This document shows, piece by piece, positions 25,208 through 36,400 of a stretch of DNA of 64,000 nucleotides. The stretch spans positions 5,138,055-5,202,054 of the forward strand of contig NC_058508.1 in the NCBI RefSeq assembly GCF_020382885.2, given 5' to 3'. A model generated the notes under the pieces. That model saw only the letters and a program-made list of their open reading frames with translations, had not been told where the DNA came from and made no database searches. The stretch is from Scatophagus argus (Eukaryota > Chordata > Actinopteri > Scatophagidae). The first letter of the stretch is position 1, and the number at the start of each line of letters is the position of its first letter. A program made the translations under genes and the position numbers.

Positions 25208-26222
25208 CTGAAACGACACAAAACAAAACCTGTTAAAGTATTGAAAACATGTTATTAACGTCTCTCACGTGTAGCTTTCACTCTTCAGCAGCCACTCTTT
25301 TAGTTTGCTGCACCTTTTCTGTGCAATTTACTGACTGGATTTCAGTTTACATGAGAAACATTAAGTACAAACATTTTTAAAATTTGGGAAACTCAACATG
25401 GCTTATCTTCAGTGAACGCTGTAACAATATATCAGTACACATACTGATTCAGCTGTAGTGGCGGCTTGTTTCAGTTTGGCAGCTCAAGACCGAAGAAGGG
25501 AGACATCATCTCTGTAGAGATTTCAGGAAGAAGCAAACTGTGACTGTCGGCTGCACCAGATCGGTGGATGGTGTAGCTGTATATGGAGGCGGAGCTGTTT
25601 GGCAGAGTCTGCATGCAGATGATGGAAAACACTGCAGGTGGAGGTTTGAGTTTTTCTTCCAGAATCTGTAGGCAGAGGAGGAGGAGGTGCAGGTTTCTGG
25701 AAGAGGATCCGTGAAGGAGCGGACTTTGGCTTTGGAGGACTTGAACAATCCATCAGAATGTCCAGGTGGAGGTGGCAGCAGATATTTCTGGTTGTGGGTA
25801 AAAGTTGACAGATTTCTGCCCGAATCTTCAGGTGGAAGTGGTGGGTGCAGGTTACTGGCACAGGCTGTAGGTGGAGGCAGTGGTGTAGATTTCTGAGAGA
25901 GGTCGCATGCAGGAGTTGGAATCAGGTCTAGTCGGAGCAGTCAGGTGTCTGCTGCCTGCAGGTGGAGACTCGGTCAGCAGACGGTTGATGTATTAAGTAG
26001 GCAGAGTTCATTTCTAAACACGGGTGGTGGAGACTGCAGGTGAAGGATGGAACATCTTACTCCAGTTGGATTTCAGAGGTTGTTTGAGTTTGGCAGATGA
26101 TTTCATTTAGTTGCTGGTTGAGGTTGAGGCTGGCTTGAACAGTTTTCTGACAGTTGACAAACGTATTTGATCTTGTTTAACTAATACAAAATAAAGTTGG
26201 CAGTGGAACTGCTGCTTTCGGT

Positions 26223-28620
26223 TTAGTTGGAGGTTTTTGCTCTCTTGTTTGGTGGCTGTTCAGGGCTTGGTTCTCCAGAAGTATCAACATTATACAGGGG
26301 AGGATACACTCCAACCCCGTATGATACGTCCACGTGCACCAGTCCGTCTTCATTGGCTGATGACGTAAACGTGGGACGATCCAGTCTCTCCCACAGCTTC
26401 TGCTTGATACGTCGTCCCAGCTCTAAACTGTACGGACGAACCCTGCCACTCTTGTATCTATGAGCCGTGGAATGTGAAGCAATTAAATAATCACAAAACT
26501 TTTGATTGACAAACGCATATATTGAAAGACTGAGTGGTCAGTATTGGAATAATTTGACAAATGCCATATGATCTGACTGAGAGAGTGACATACCTCAGCA
26601 TATCATCTACCACTCCATGGTATAGTTGCTGGTATTCTTCCACTGAGCAGTTGTGTATTTTCAGTGGAGCATCATGGTTTACACCAGCTGAGCTCAGCTG
26701 CTTATCAGCACTGGAGGGCTGGGGGCTGGGAGGCACATTTGATATCCCTGGCAGGTCAGCAGGTGGGATCGTGGACTGAAGGCTTGGGACCAAATTGACG
26801 GTCACACGATGTTCAGTAGAAGGTTTGGAAGGAAGAGGAGCAGAGCTTCGTTTCCTCTTGCGGGAGAGGTTGGCAGTGGATGCAGAGTGCTGAGGCCCGG
26901 AGGTTACATTCAGAACCTGAGGAAGATCATCAGCACACGAGAGGATGTCAGGCTCTGGTCCAAAGTTTAGAGAGGACTGCTTTGTCAAATTCTGTCTTTG
27001 TCAAAAGCTGGTTTTACACCTGACTGCTCAAACAATTTGGCTACAAGGGTAATAAAAATGCATGGAAGCTGAGAATGACGTAGCTTGCAGTTGTTTCAAT
27101 AGCATCTCAACATCTCAAGATGAGAAGGTCATTGTTTTTAACAAAGGCCAGTTAATACGTGTTGTTATTTTGAGGGAAACAAAGGCTGATTTCTTAAAGC
27201 AATAAGGTAATTTATCATGTAGTTTCAAAATAAACCACACAGACTTTTTCTGTTTGTTGCAAGAATGTTTTCCTCAGTGATTTGATATGAGGATGTCTAC
27301 ATGATGGCTAATTATTGTCAGAGATAAGCTCACACACAGCGGTGATCTTCAGCAGATGTGTTACTGTCTATTAGGCTGCAAAGAATTCTCGCTCTCACAC
27401 AGAAGTTTTGATCAGTGAATGAGTAAAAAACTTGTTATGTTCCTTTAATATTTTCAGCCAGATGTCTGACCTGGTCAGTGTTGCAGCACAGACACTTGCT
27501 GTGGTCTCCACTCTTCCCTGGTCGGTTTTGGCGAGCAGAGGGTCTCCTCTTCCTCCAGTAGGAATGATCTTCCAGATGGACGGGAACGTCACACTGCAAC
27601 AACACACACACACACACGTGTTAGAATGAGGCTCAATCAGTGCAGTAAAATCACCAAGTGGCACTGAAAATGTGTATTTCATAACCTTCCTTGAAAAAGT
27701 ATTATTTCTGAGCACCAAGGCCTGTTGACTTTCCAGCCAATTAAAGGCTCCACCTTAAGGCCCTTGTAAGGTGGCCCTGGGCTCATGTTCCCAACGTTTT
27801 CCAGTTAAAATGACTGCCAATCCAACATTGTACTTTTTACTTAACTACACTCGTGTCTTTTGGCTACTTGTTACCCTCCAGATTAAGAGTTTTGCATCCA
27901 AAACAGGTGAAGAATTTATGAAATATGAGGCCTTGTAAATTAACCTACTTGAAAATAAGTTTCACCTCAACCAACTATTAAAACTCTGCTTACACATTAA
28001 CACATGAGTAATAATAATGTAATGATACATCGCAGTCTAACAGTAACAGTTCCAGTATTATCTGAATACTTCCTCCATCACTGCCGCCTCCTACACTGTG
28101 TTTAATACGCATGCGTTGGCCTGAACGGGTCCCTCATCTCTCTCTGCTTTATTCATCTGGAGTTTTCCTACAGGATTTGTGTGTACCATGTGACCCCCGG
28201 GCTGAGGTGAGGTGGGGGTGTTCATGACACAGCTTGTTGGCATTACATCAGTGAACTTTGAGGCTTTTTACAGCCATGAATTTCAAATACAGACAAAATT
28301 CCATTAGACTTTCAAAGTGTTCAAATCTCACATTTTCCATGATGGAAGTTCGTTGTGTCACTTTCGCCTTATTCAGGGAGTCTGTGGACCTTGACAGGAT
28401 GGAAAAATCCTCAGTAGAAGCGCTAATTTTCCAAAACTAGCCGACTGAAAACTTGTGCAAAGCTTTCTTGACCGTCAGATGTTTGTTTGTTTTTGAATGA
28501 TGCTGGAACACGAATGATACACCTGGAGACCAAACCTGGCAACCATGGAATCGTGCCCTTCCATCCTGTACACGTGTGTGTTTGACAGGCGCGTCTCACC
28601 TGTGGGATTTCAAATCCCAT
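26223..28620 (-). CDS. Gene U, copy 1: unrecognised multi-exon nuclear-type protein
   Basis: Proposed minus-strand exons: 28620-28600 (MGFEIPQ, tentative), 27593-27471 (41 codons), 26991-26594, 26457-26223. Borders are AG/GT, phases agree, and the product would be 258 residues. Visible parts: HLEDHSYWRKRRPSA and CLCC in the second exon; a Ser/Pro-rich middle with a nuclear-localisation-like RKRKRSS; SVEEYQQLYHGVVDDMLR; then a conserved-looking basic tail RPYSLELGRRIKQKLWERLD, VDVSYGVGVYPPLYNVDTSG and PPNKRAK. Against copies 2 and 3, this copy lacks one codon in the second exon, and the third exon begins at a different acceptor; both changes keep the frame. I do not recognise the family. The basic runs suggest a nuclear protein. 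The first exon is a guess; the last two are well supported by splice sites. Confidence 0.55.
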
Positions 28621-28914
28621 CCATATTTCACTGTAGAGGAATGTACAGCTCTGACTGCGGCCTCATCGTGTTGTCTGCTACAAGTTGGCTCTCACTCTTT
28701 ATTTGAACTGATTCGATCTGTGCAGGCTTCTGCAACACTTTGACACGCACACTGCGTTTCAAGCTCATTTCTTCATGTGTTCACAGAGGATTTGGGATTT
28801 TCACTCAGTCTGTGTCTCAGCTTTGTCAGCTCTCACGCGTTTATGTACATTATGTTCCATAAACACCACAGAGTGTAAAAGATGTGTGTGCGGCTTTAAT
28901 TAGCCTAATGAGGC

Positions 28915-28946
<32 letters not shown>
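28915..28946. repeat. (CA)n microsatellite (unit 1)
   Basis: CA repeat just upstream of CGTCCGCAATAATG. The equivalent in unit 2 is 43855-43886. In unit 3 this is where near-identity with the other units stops. Confidence 0.85.
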
Positions 28947-30008
28947 GTCCGCAATAATGAAACACAGTTTATTTAGAAGTTTTACTCTCTTACTTCCCTC
29001 CAGATTGTCGCATTTATTGTAAACGTCAATGCGAATAAGACAGAGTCTGTAACAGGTTAGATTAACGACTTTTACCCAAAAAGTCCTTCACATGTCATTA
29101 AAAGTAATCCGTGTTTCTGCAGGACCCTGAGTGCTGATGTCCTGTGAGATACATTTTACGTACGTCGCTCAGCCGCAGTCATTTCATTAATCATTTAAGA
29201 TTTTCTACGTGTTGACACGATCAGTCAGGGTATAAGTGTAATTGACTACCAGGACTTTTGTTGTTCCACAGTGTATAAAAAAAAAAAAAAAAAGCTGAGA
29301 AAACGTAAAATATCAAGACAACGTGATGCAAGAGATTTTTGACTTTTATCAACTTTTGCCTACTGTTGTTAACTTAAGTAAGATTTACAAGTGCTGACAG
29401 GAGTTCTGCCAACTTGAATCTTCTTGTTCACTTAATTAGGATAATCCTGGAAGGCTAACGAAGAAATTCTGGTTTCAGTGCCATGTATTTCTGCCTTCAC
29501 CAAATGCAGATATTCTTGTTGAATACACATACAATTCTTACTCCAGTGAGCTGAAAATTTACCAATATAAATAAAGAAAAATGTATGTTGCTGTAATTAT
29601 TTTTGAAAAATGCTCAATAAATAGATATTGAATAAAACAAAGCACAACTCAATGTTATCTGAAATCTTATTTATTTTGTTGAACAGTGCCTCAAGTACAT
29701 TTCAGAACGCCATGGGTAGTCAGGTCAATTTCTGTAAAAAAGTATTGCAGGTTTCTTTTTTGGGTTGCTTTGAGCACCGCAGCAGAGACATTAAAATTGA
29801 AGTTCAGAACCAAAAAAGAAAAGTATGGGGGAAAAAGTGTCCAGCAACACATAGTCACTCATACAACACACCCTGACTGTCTTGTAAAAGTTGAACTTGA
29901 CCACTTGCACATTAAATAGAATAGTGCCACATATGATTGGCAGAGTACCCAAACACTGAAGGTTTACATGGGCATAATTATGATGAACTAGAGCAGTTAA
30001 ACTATGAA

Positions 30009-30451
30009 CTAGTTCTTAAAAATTTTACCATCAATGAACAGGGAACTAACAGGTAAAACACCAGTTCTGCATGACAAAATATCACCATATATTGTCAACA
30101 ACATAGATTCCTCTGACTTTGTTTTAAAGGTACACCTTAGAAAGGGACATTGTACAGTTTCTTGGTTCTTTAAATCATGTTCAAGATGGTTCAAAAAAGT
30201 TTTTTCACTGCAAATCTCCTTAAAATCACACAATTCACATTGAAATGTTGAATTTTTGTGGATTTTCACTATTGAGTGTGATCTTGAGAGGTGTGATCGT
30301 AATGCTCCAGGTGTTTTTAATACACATACACAGTCTGTGTGAATGCAAGGCCAATGTGTACCTTGTCTGTGATGAAGGCGAAAATGTTTCAGAAGAGTCT
30401 CTTGACTTGAGCTTGTGAACTTGCGAAATCTGCACTGCATGAAATCCACCC
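30009..30451 (-). CDS. C2H2 zinc-finger fragment of a multicopy fish family (unit 1)
   Basis: An exon opens after a TTTCAG acceptor (exon edge 30451); the likely start is ATG at 30440 (MQCRFRKFTSSSQETLLKHF). Three zinc-finger-like units follow: C-x(2)-F..H-x(4)-H (LLKHFRLHH), WPCIHTDCVCVLKTPGALRS with HLSRSH, and FQCELCDFKEICSEKTFLNH ahead of TVQCPFLRCTFKTK. This order matches an abundant family of uncharacterised teleost proteins, whose long C-terminal half is missing here: after CTFKTK the frame drifts into unrelated residues and stops at 30009. Unit 2 has the same piece. It is probably a truncated copy; transcription is possible through the upstream exon at 31947-32144. Confidence 0.6.
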
Positions 30452-31946
30452 CTGAAACACAAGAGACACATAGGACACAATCAGTTTTGCTAAAAGCACT
30501 TTTGCAACAGTCCCTGTAATTTGTAAACATAAAATAACAATACAGCTCCATTTCCCCAATTTGTGATGTTCCATGACTGAACAGGCAATATCCAGGGTGA
30601 ATTTGTCATGCAGGGAGAAGAGGATATATCAAATGGCCAATGTGATTTTCCTAACTTACCAGACTGTCCTTGATGTTCTATTATTTTCTTTTACCCATTT
30701 AGTTGTTATATCCATATGACTGATGATTACGATAATATTGTTGCAATAATTATTAATTAATAATTAATAATTAATGAAAGTATTTGGTCAAAAACATTGT
30801 AATATATTCTGAATGTACTTATAAGAAAACCTAAAAGTTTAAAGAGACTTTGAAGTATTGCACATTAGACTATTATGTTAAACTTATTATTGGGATTGAA
30901 ATCTCCTGATATGACAAAAATATATATCATGATAAGAATTTTATCAACATCGCCTGCAGCCCTACTTGCCTGAAATCTAATTGTAACAGCCTTTATTATT
31001 ATTATTATTATTATTAACACAGAAGGAATCCCTAGATGCAGGAGCTGAATACATCAACAAGCCAAAACCAGAGGCAACACAAAAAAAGTATGTGGGGAAT
31101 CATATTAACTTATATATGACCATTCTTCTATATCAGGCATATCATTGATAACATACATAACATGTAACATAAATGCAAACGTGAATTCAAACATTTGTCT
31201 TTGTTACTATGATAAAAATACAATAACTATGAAAAAATTAATACTATCTGTAACGTGACATCAACAACACACAACAATTATTCCTCAAATATTCTGCCTC
31301 CTTTCCCATTATGTAAAAAGCTCTGAAAATGGAGCAATCTTATAACACAGAGCATGAAGCAGGCTCAACTTTAATTTGTATGTGACAATTAACTTACAGT
31401 AATTAAGGACATTAGACAGTGTCACACCAGCTGTCAAACTGTCCAGTTAGCTTTATACATTATTGGAAAGTAACAGTGCAGCACCGGATAAACGGTGTCT
31501 ATTGAGAAAAAGAAAAACAACGTTAGCTAATATGCAAGCTACTTACATCACTGTCATATAACTGGCGCACGTCTGCCGTACACCGACCCATGAAAGCGTC
31601 TGCATGACGACGCCGCCTAGCTTACATGGGCGGCAGTTTGTTTGTTGGTCAATGCTAACATCATGTCTCCACACAAGGACAACATTAAAACCGATTACAA
31701 AACGGGTAATAAGCTAATAAGCTTTACCACGGCAGACGTGCAGTAAAAAAGCCATTTAGTGATGAAAGTCTGTATCTGAATTTCAGACGTGATTAACATT
31801 AAAAAGAATCAAACATTACTTTTTGTGGGGGTCGAACGAGCTGGGCCGATGCTCTGAAATAAAACCTTAGCATAGCAGGAGGTGAAGGGCTGGAAATGTC
31901 GCTAAGCGCTTGTAGAAAACCCTAACAACACACTTAGTTAGCTTAC

Positions 31947-32144
31947 CTGCTGGGGCAAAATGGTCGTCAACTCCCGCTTCTGTCCACAAAATGTCCAAAC
32001 ACCACACTCAAACCGCAGACCAGGCGAAAATCCGTAATGGTCGAAATAATGCAGTTCACTTCCAACTTTGGCCACGTTTGACCACGTTTGGTCAACTTTT
32101 CTTGGGGGGTTTTCAGCACAGAAAATGTCCGCCATCATGACCAT
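31947..32144 (-). CDS. Putative first coding exon upstream of the zinc-finger fragment (unit 1)
   Basis: 66 codons from ATG (MVMMADIFCAENPPRKVDQT...TTILPQQ) run into a clean GTAAGC donor after CAG. The region just 5' of the ATG has a TGTGCATGCGCA motif close to an NRF1 site, which would suit a promoter. The phase does not join directly to the zinc-finger frame at 30451, so either another exon lies between, or the exon is untranslated in that transcript, or it belongs to a different gene. No family recognised. The same ORF and donor are present in unit 2 at 46890-47087. Confidence 0.35.
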
Positions 32145-33521
32145 GTGTGCATGCGCACGTCACTCATCTATGGGGTTTCCCGCTGGTTCCCGACTTAACT
32201 CAAAACATCTACTCCAAAGTTGATCATCTTTGTTGTGCTGTTTGGAAAATCTTAGTTAGGACAACAATGAGAGAAATTTGTTGGGCAGACAAGTTTTTGT
32301 AAATGGAAAGCTTTATTTCTGAGTCACTTTAATTTGAAAACTTTAATGGAATCCACAATTACTAGTTATCGTTTTTACAGTAGAATCCAGTTGTACCCAG
32401 TAAAAACATCTGGATGAGTCCAGCACCATCACAGCTGTCTGGACGGATTTCGGATTGTTTTATTTTTTTAAGATTACGCAGATTACTACTGAATAATATT
32501 CAGACAAGAAGTGAAGACAAATTCAGGCTGAAAGTCACAGATCAAACCTCAGGAGATTTTCCACTCAGCTAAATGGCACAATGAAATCAGGAACACATCT
32601 GTAGCTTTGCCAATAAAACAAATATGAATGTCACGACTTCCTGCTTAAAGTCTTTAATAAAATAAAAGATAAATATGAAGAAAGTATCATTTCTGTTTAT
32701 TCAGTCTGTTGGATGCAGTGAAATGAAGTCCAGTGTCCACTGTGACGTCTTGTCAGCTAAAATAATCAAATCTAAAAGCACATCCTGCTGGATTTGATGA
32801 ATGAAGATGAAATGTGGCTGACAGCAGCAGGTGGAGTAGAGGGAAGCTCCTCTCATGAACAGCAGACAGTCCCCTCCTCACCTCCACATGATCCACTCTC
32901 TCCTCTCCACTTCAACACCAACTGGATGGAGGCTCAGACGCTTGGAAAATGAAATACTGACAAAAGTCCCGATACAAAACCAAATGTCATCAAAACACGC
33001 ACACACACACACACGTGTCTTTGTCCTGTAGATTCAGATTTCTTCAGGTGTCACTGAAAGTGTGGGCCGACGTCATATTAAACCCTGTGGACTGCGAATG
33101 GGTGTCATTAAAGTTCATATGCGTGTAAGGGCAGATGAGCGAATACTTTTGGCAATATAGCGCATCTATACATAGAGATAATTAGAGCTTTTCACTTACT
33201 GAAGGCACAAAGAATGCAGTGAAGGCAAAGCATCTCAAAGGAGGAAACTTATCTCTTATTTTATCTTATCTATCTGTGCATGGACAAAGTGTGTCACTGT
33301 GCTAAATAAAGTACTAACAGTAAGACTGAAAAAAAGTAATTTATGGGCATAAAAAGTAAATTTATACGGTTACAATCAATTGGTGTTTGGACCTCCTGCT
33401 GCGGTCCTGCTTGACACACCTGCTGTTGTCCCTTAGTCTTATTTCTTATTTTTATTATATTGTTGTTTTTTATCACTCCTGTACTCTTTCATTGTTGCTG
33501 TTGCTATGCATCTCTGTCTGT

Positions 33522-33553
33522 GTCCAGAGTGCTCACCATTAAACCACAGGACC
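33522..33553 (-). pseudogene. 5' fragment of tRNA-Gln (unit 1)
   Basis: On the minus strand GGTCCTGTGGTTTAATGGTG then AGCACTCTGGAC matches the first 32 bases of tRNA-Gln with three or four changes and stops at the anticodon loop. No 3' half follows. The equivalent in unit 2 is 48462-48493. Confidence 0.6.
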
Positions 33554-33663
33554 TCTATGCACACTGAGCAGTCTTTTGCAAATTCGTTCCAAAAGAGCTC
33601 ATCAATAAGGTCTCAGGGACACACTACTTGTGTAGACTGCACCCTTAACTGGTATTAAAGAGC

Positions 33664-33735
33664 AGGTTCCACCGAGATTTGAACTCAGATCGCTGGATTC
33701 AGAGTCCAGAGTGCTAACCATTACACCATGGAACC
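33664..33735 (-). tRNA. tRNA-Gln (anticodon CTG), unit 1
   Basis: 72 bases. 5' GGTTCCATGGTGTAATGGTT, anticodon stem-loop CTGGACTCTGAATCCAG with anticodon CTG, T arm with GTTCAAAT, acceptor pairing GGTTCCA/TGGAACC. It is nearly the vertebrate consensus; one T-stem pair is U-G (CTGAG/CTCGG) where unit 2 has CCGAG/CTCGG. Directly followed on the plus strand by the 11-bp minisatellite, which lies at the tRNA 5' flank. Confidence 0.93.
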
Positions 33736-33740
33736 TCTGC

Positions 33741-34008
33741 ACACATGCGGCACACATGCGGCACACATGCGGCACACATGCGGCACACATGCGGCACACA
33801 TGCGGCACACATGCGGCACACATGCGGCACACATGCGGCACACATGCGGCACACATGCGGCACACATGCGGCACACATGCGGCACACATGCGGCACACAT
33901 GCGGCACACATGCGGCACACATGCGGCACACATGCGGCACACATGCGGCACACATGCGGCACACATGCGGCACACATGCGGCACACATGCGGCACACATG
34001 CGGCACAC
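33741..34008. repeat. 11-bp minisatellite, CACACATGCGG x about 24 (unit 1)
   Basis: Perfect head-to-tail copies of CACACATGCGG, immediately upstream of the tRNA-Gln(CTG) 5' end. Unit 2 has about two copies of a CACACATGCAG variant at the same place (48678-48706), so the array grew after the 15-kb duplication or shrank in unit 2. Because 11 is not a multiple of three, every frame cycles through the same 11 residues and all six stay open. Confidence 0.97.
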
Positions 34009-34164
34009 AGTGGCTTCCATGATCTCAGCATGTGTGTCATCCTGACTTCAAATACCTGAACCATCTCACTTGGACCAGCAACTCACTCCAAAATCCAGTG
34101 TTTTACCACGACCTCGAAAACACAAAAGCATCTGAAAGGAGGAAACTCAGCCTTTGGTCATGTG

Positions 34165-34372
34165 CACGTGTTCCAGATACTTTGTCCCATCATTCATGAG
34201 CCACCAAAACTGGGGGTGGGTGTATAAAAACAGCTGTAATTCCTAAACAGTTAATCCCACACTTTTGTCAAAGCTCTTTAATTAAAGTCTTCTTCATTTC
34301 CAATTCAGTGTGGTGCTGTGCAGAGGCCAGATGCAACCTTGTACTTGTCCCAGTACATTGGGACCTAACTGT
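34165..34372. mobile_element. 3' end of a Tc1-like element (unit 1)
   Basis: TTTGTCCCATCATTCATGAG, GCCACCAAAACTGGG and the end TTGGGACCTAACTGTGTA match the right-hand part and terminal repeat of the Tc1-like element at 16889-18013. Only this end is present. The unit 2 equivalent is about 48866-49072. Confidence 0.65.
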
Positions 34373-34719
34373 GTATACACAGACAAGAATACACCTACAA
34401 AGATTTCTTTGTGGTCACAGTGCTGACGGACTTATTGTACTGAAATGGCAGTGGTCATTTGTGAATCACAAGAGAACTGACTAAAAAACAAGGACATTAA
34501 AATACTGGAAAAAGAAATGTATGAATAAATCATCCTAAAGGTAAAAGTAAGTAAAAATAGTGAAATAATCTTAAAATCAGGTGGCTTCACAACAGAGCTG
34601 AACTTAAGCAAATAATTTGAATTGTCAGGCAGGAAATCAAAGCAGTGGAAGTCTGTCACCCACTCAAAGCTCAACTGATACAGAAGCAGCTCTCTGACAT
34701 TTAAAACTCTCTTGAGATC

Positions 34720-34791
34720 AGGTTCCACCGAGACTTGAACTCAGATTACTGGATTCAAAGTCCAGAGTGCTAACCATTACACCATGGAACC
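34720..34791 (-). tRNA. tRNA-Gln (anticodon TTG), unit 1
   Basis: 72 bases. GGTTCCATGGTGTAATGGTT at the 5' end, anticodon stem-loop CTGGACTTTGAATCCAG with anticodon TTG, T loop GTTCAAGT, complementary acceptor arms. It pairs with tRNA-Gln(CTG) about 1 kb away to cover both glutamine codons. Confidence 0.92.
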
Positions 34792-35244
34792 TCCACACAG
34801 GTGAACACAGGTTATCACAGGTAAAAATTAATACTTATATGAGTGCAATTCCTCAGGGGAAGCAGCTATAAATGAACTATAAAAATATAATTCAGTCAGG
34901 TAAGGCTTAAGCATATCAGGCTTATGGTTGTATCTTACTGTAATAACATCTGACATCGTTCAGTGGCTATTTCAAAGTGAAACAACTTTACCCTAACATA
35001 ATAATAATAAATGTCCTCATCTGTCCTGTTCCATTAATTAATTGGGGTTGAGGAAAGCAACATTTGACGTCTACTCGGCCAACAGAAAAAGGGCGGAGGC
35101 CCGGGAAAAACGGGCGGAGGACCACCACCTCTGACAGAGGCACAGGAGATGTCCCTGAGCCAAGACCAAGGAAGGAAAACGGTATCACTCAGCTAAGAAG
35201 TCATCAGGACGAGACAAACAACCCAGTCTGGGCCTCAAAGTCCT

Positions 35245-35312
35245 CTCCTCCTCTCCCTGTGAACTAAAGCAGCCTCCTCATCCATAGGATCCTCGATAAC
35301 AGGACATGCCAT
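35245..35312 (-). pseudogene. HARBI1-like N-terminal stub (unit 1)
   Basis: ATG followed by MACPVIEDPMDEEAALVHRE and RRR resembles the N-terminus of fish HARBI1-like (Harbinger transposase-derived) proteins, which often begin MACPxxxDPxDExAxxVRR. The rest of the protein is absent: the frame leaves the family after about 23 residues. The unit 2 copy is 49928-49995. Identification rests on this short stretch alone. Confidence 0.4.
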
Positions 35313-36317
35313 TTTAATAGTAATTACTCGGTCGGTCTCCACTGAAATGTGTGGAACCAGATGGTAAATGCAGAAATTTAAATTTGGAAAGCATAAAACC
35401 ACAGCTTCAGCAGTACCACTGTAGATTTCACTGTTCGCCAGCAGGGGGTGTAGTTTCCCCGTTTCTGTCTGAGTCATGTGCTTGTTGAAGGGTCAGGATA
35501 CTCCGGAAAACGAAGAGAAGCGCAACAGCACACGCTGCGTGGCAGGCAGTAGCTACTGCTGTGGACGATTTCAGGTGCTGGTGGAATGAAAACGTGACAT
35601 GTGGGCCACCAGAGCTCGTTACCTGTGAATTCGAGAGCCACAGCCGTATTGGTGCTGTAGGTGTGCCGTAGTTACGCTGTATGTGCACTGCAGCTGTGCT
35701 GCATCTTTAGCTGTAGTTATACAGGAACAGTACTGGATTCCTTTTTAATTTGCTTTGAGTAATACCAGTTCATTTTTGGATTCAATAACCAGACAAAAAC
35801 CTTTACTCATTTTTTTTCTCTGTGAGAAGAGCACCTTAAATTTTTGGGGAAAGACAATTAAAGATACCCACAACAAAACCTGTATTTGAAGTTGTGTGCG
35901 TGATTTAGCCCGGCTGCATGTGTGTGACAGAATGAATGAATGAATGAATGCAGCGCTTCAGCTCTGTAAAGGGGAGGAGACAGACAGAAACTCAGCGTCC
36001 ACTGAAGAAAAGCTGCTCCCAGACTGAGTTATCACGGCATCTTACTCGGAGAATAACTTACCTCTCTTTCTGAAATGGGTTTGAGCGACTCCTCTGCTCG
36101 GGACTTGAGGGACCTTCATTAATGAAAAGGTTAAGCCAGAGTTTCTCTCATTTCAGGCTCAGTTTACTCAGTTTCTGCTAAAGCTGCTTTCTAAAACAGG
36201 CCGCTTACATTGTTTTGTTTGAGACTGTGTAAAACCAGCCCGTGTGATCTCACTGTCAGAGGTTGCGCCTCAGCAGCCTCCATAACAAGACACACAGAGG
36301 TTACAGTGAAAACAAGC

Positions 36318-36400
36318 TGTCAGAAGCGGGATTCGAACCCACGCCTCCAGAGGAGACTGCGACCTGAACGCAGCGCCTTAGACCGCTCGGCCATCCTGAC
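36318..36400 (-). tRNA. tRNA-Leu (anticodon CAG), unit 1
   Basis: 83 bases, the usual class II length. GTCAGGATGGCCGAGCGGTC at the 5' end, anticodon arm TGCGTTCAGGTCGCA with anticodon CAG, variable arm GTCTCCTCTGGAGGC, T loop GGTTCGAAT, acceptor GTCAG../..CTGAC. A T-stem pair is wobble (GTGGG/CCCGC) where unit 2 has GTGGG/CCCAC. It lies close to the unit 1/unit 2 boundary. Confidence 0.93.

Larger units (their letters stand above)
22590..26050. repeat. Degenerate TGCAGGTGGAGG-rich minisatellite (unit 1)
   Basis: A long array of imperfect direct repeats of roughly 35-50 bases, each built around TCTGCAGGTGGAGG and TGCAGGTTTCTGGCAGA phrases. It runs from about 22590 to 24960, is broken by an exon-like block (25094-25207) and its flank, and resumes at about 25540-26050. 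The minus strand has open frames of up to 248 residues rich in Pro, Leu, His and Cys (repeating FWQEPA / FQKPAPPP-like phrases), but several frames are open and there is no start or splice context, so I read them as a product of the repeat. Confidence 0.75.

Noticed and set aside
27432-27629. Plus-strand ORF starting MLCSFNIFSQMSDL
   Set aside because: The same DNA is better explained as the minus-strand second exon of gene U, which has an acceptor, a donor and phase agreement.
28258-28440. 60-residue plus-strand ORF (MRLFTAMNFKYRQ...)
   Set aside because: No family, no splice context, AT-rich composition; the unit 3 version differs in frame, which argues against coding.
33741-34008. CRISPR-like array
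   Set aside because: Head-to-tail 11-bp units with no spacers, in a vertebrate genome.
33602-34064. Six overlapping open frames of about 100 residues with repeated His, Cys and Met
   Set aside because: They all come from the 11-bp minisatellite: 11 is not a multiple of 3 and the unit has no stop in any frame, so openness is automatic.
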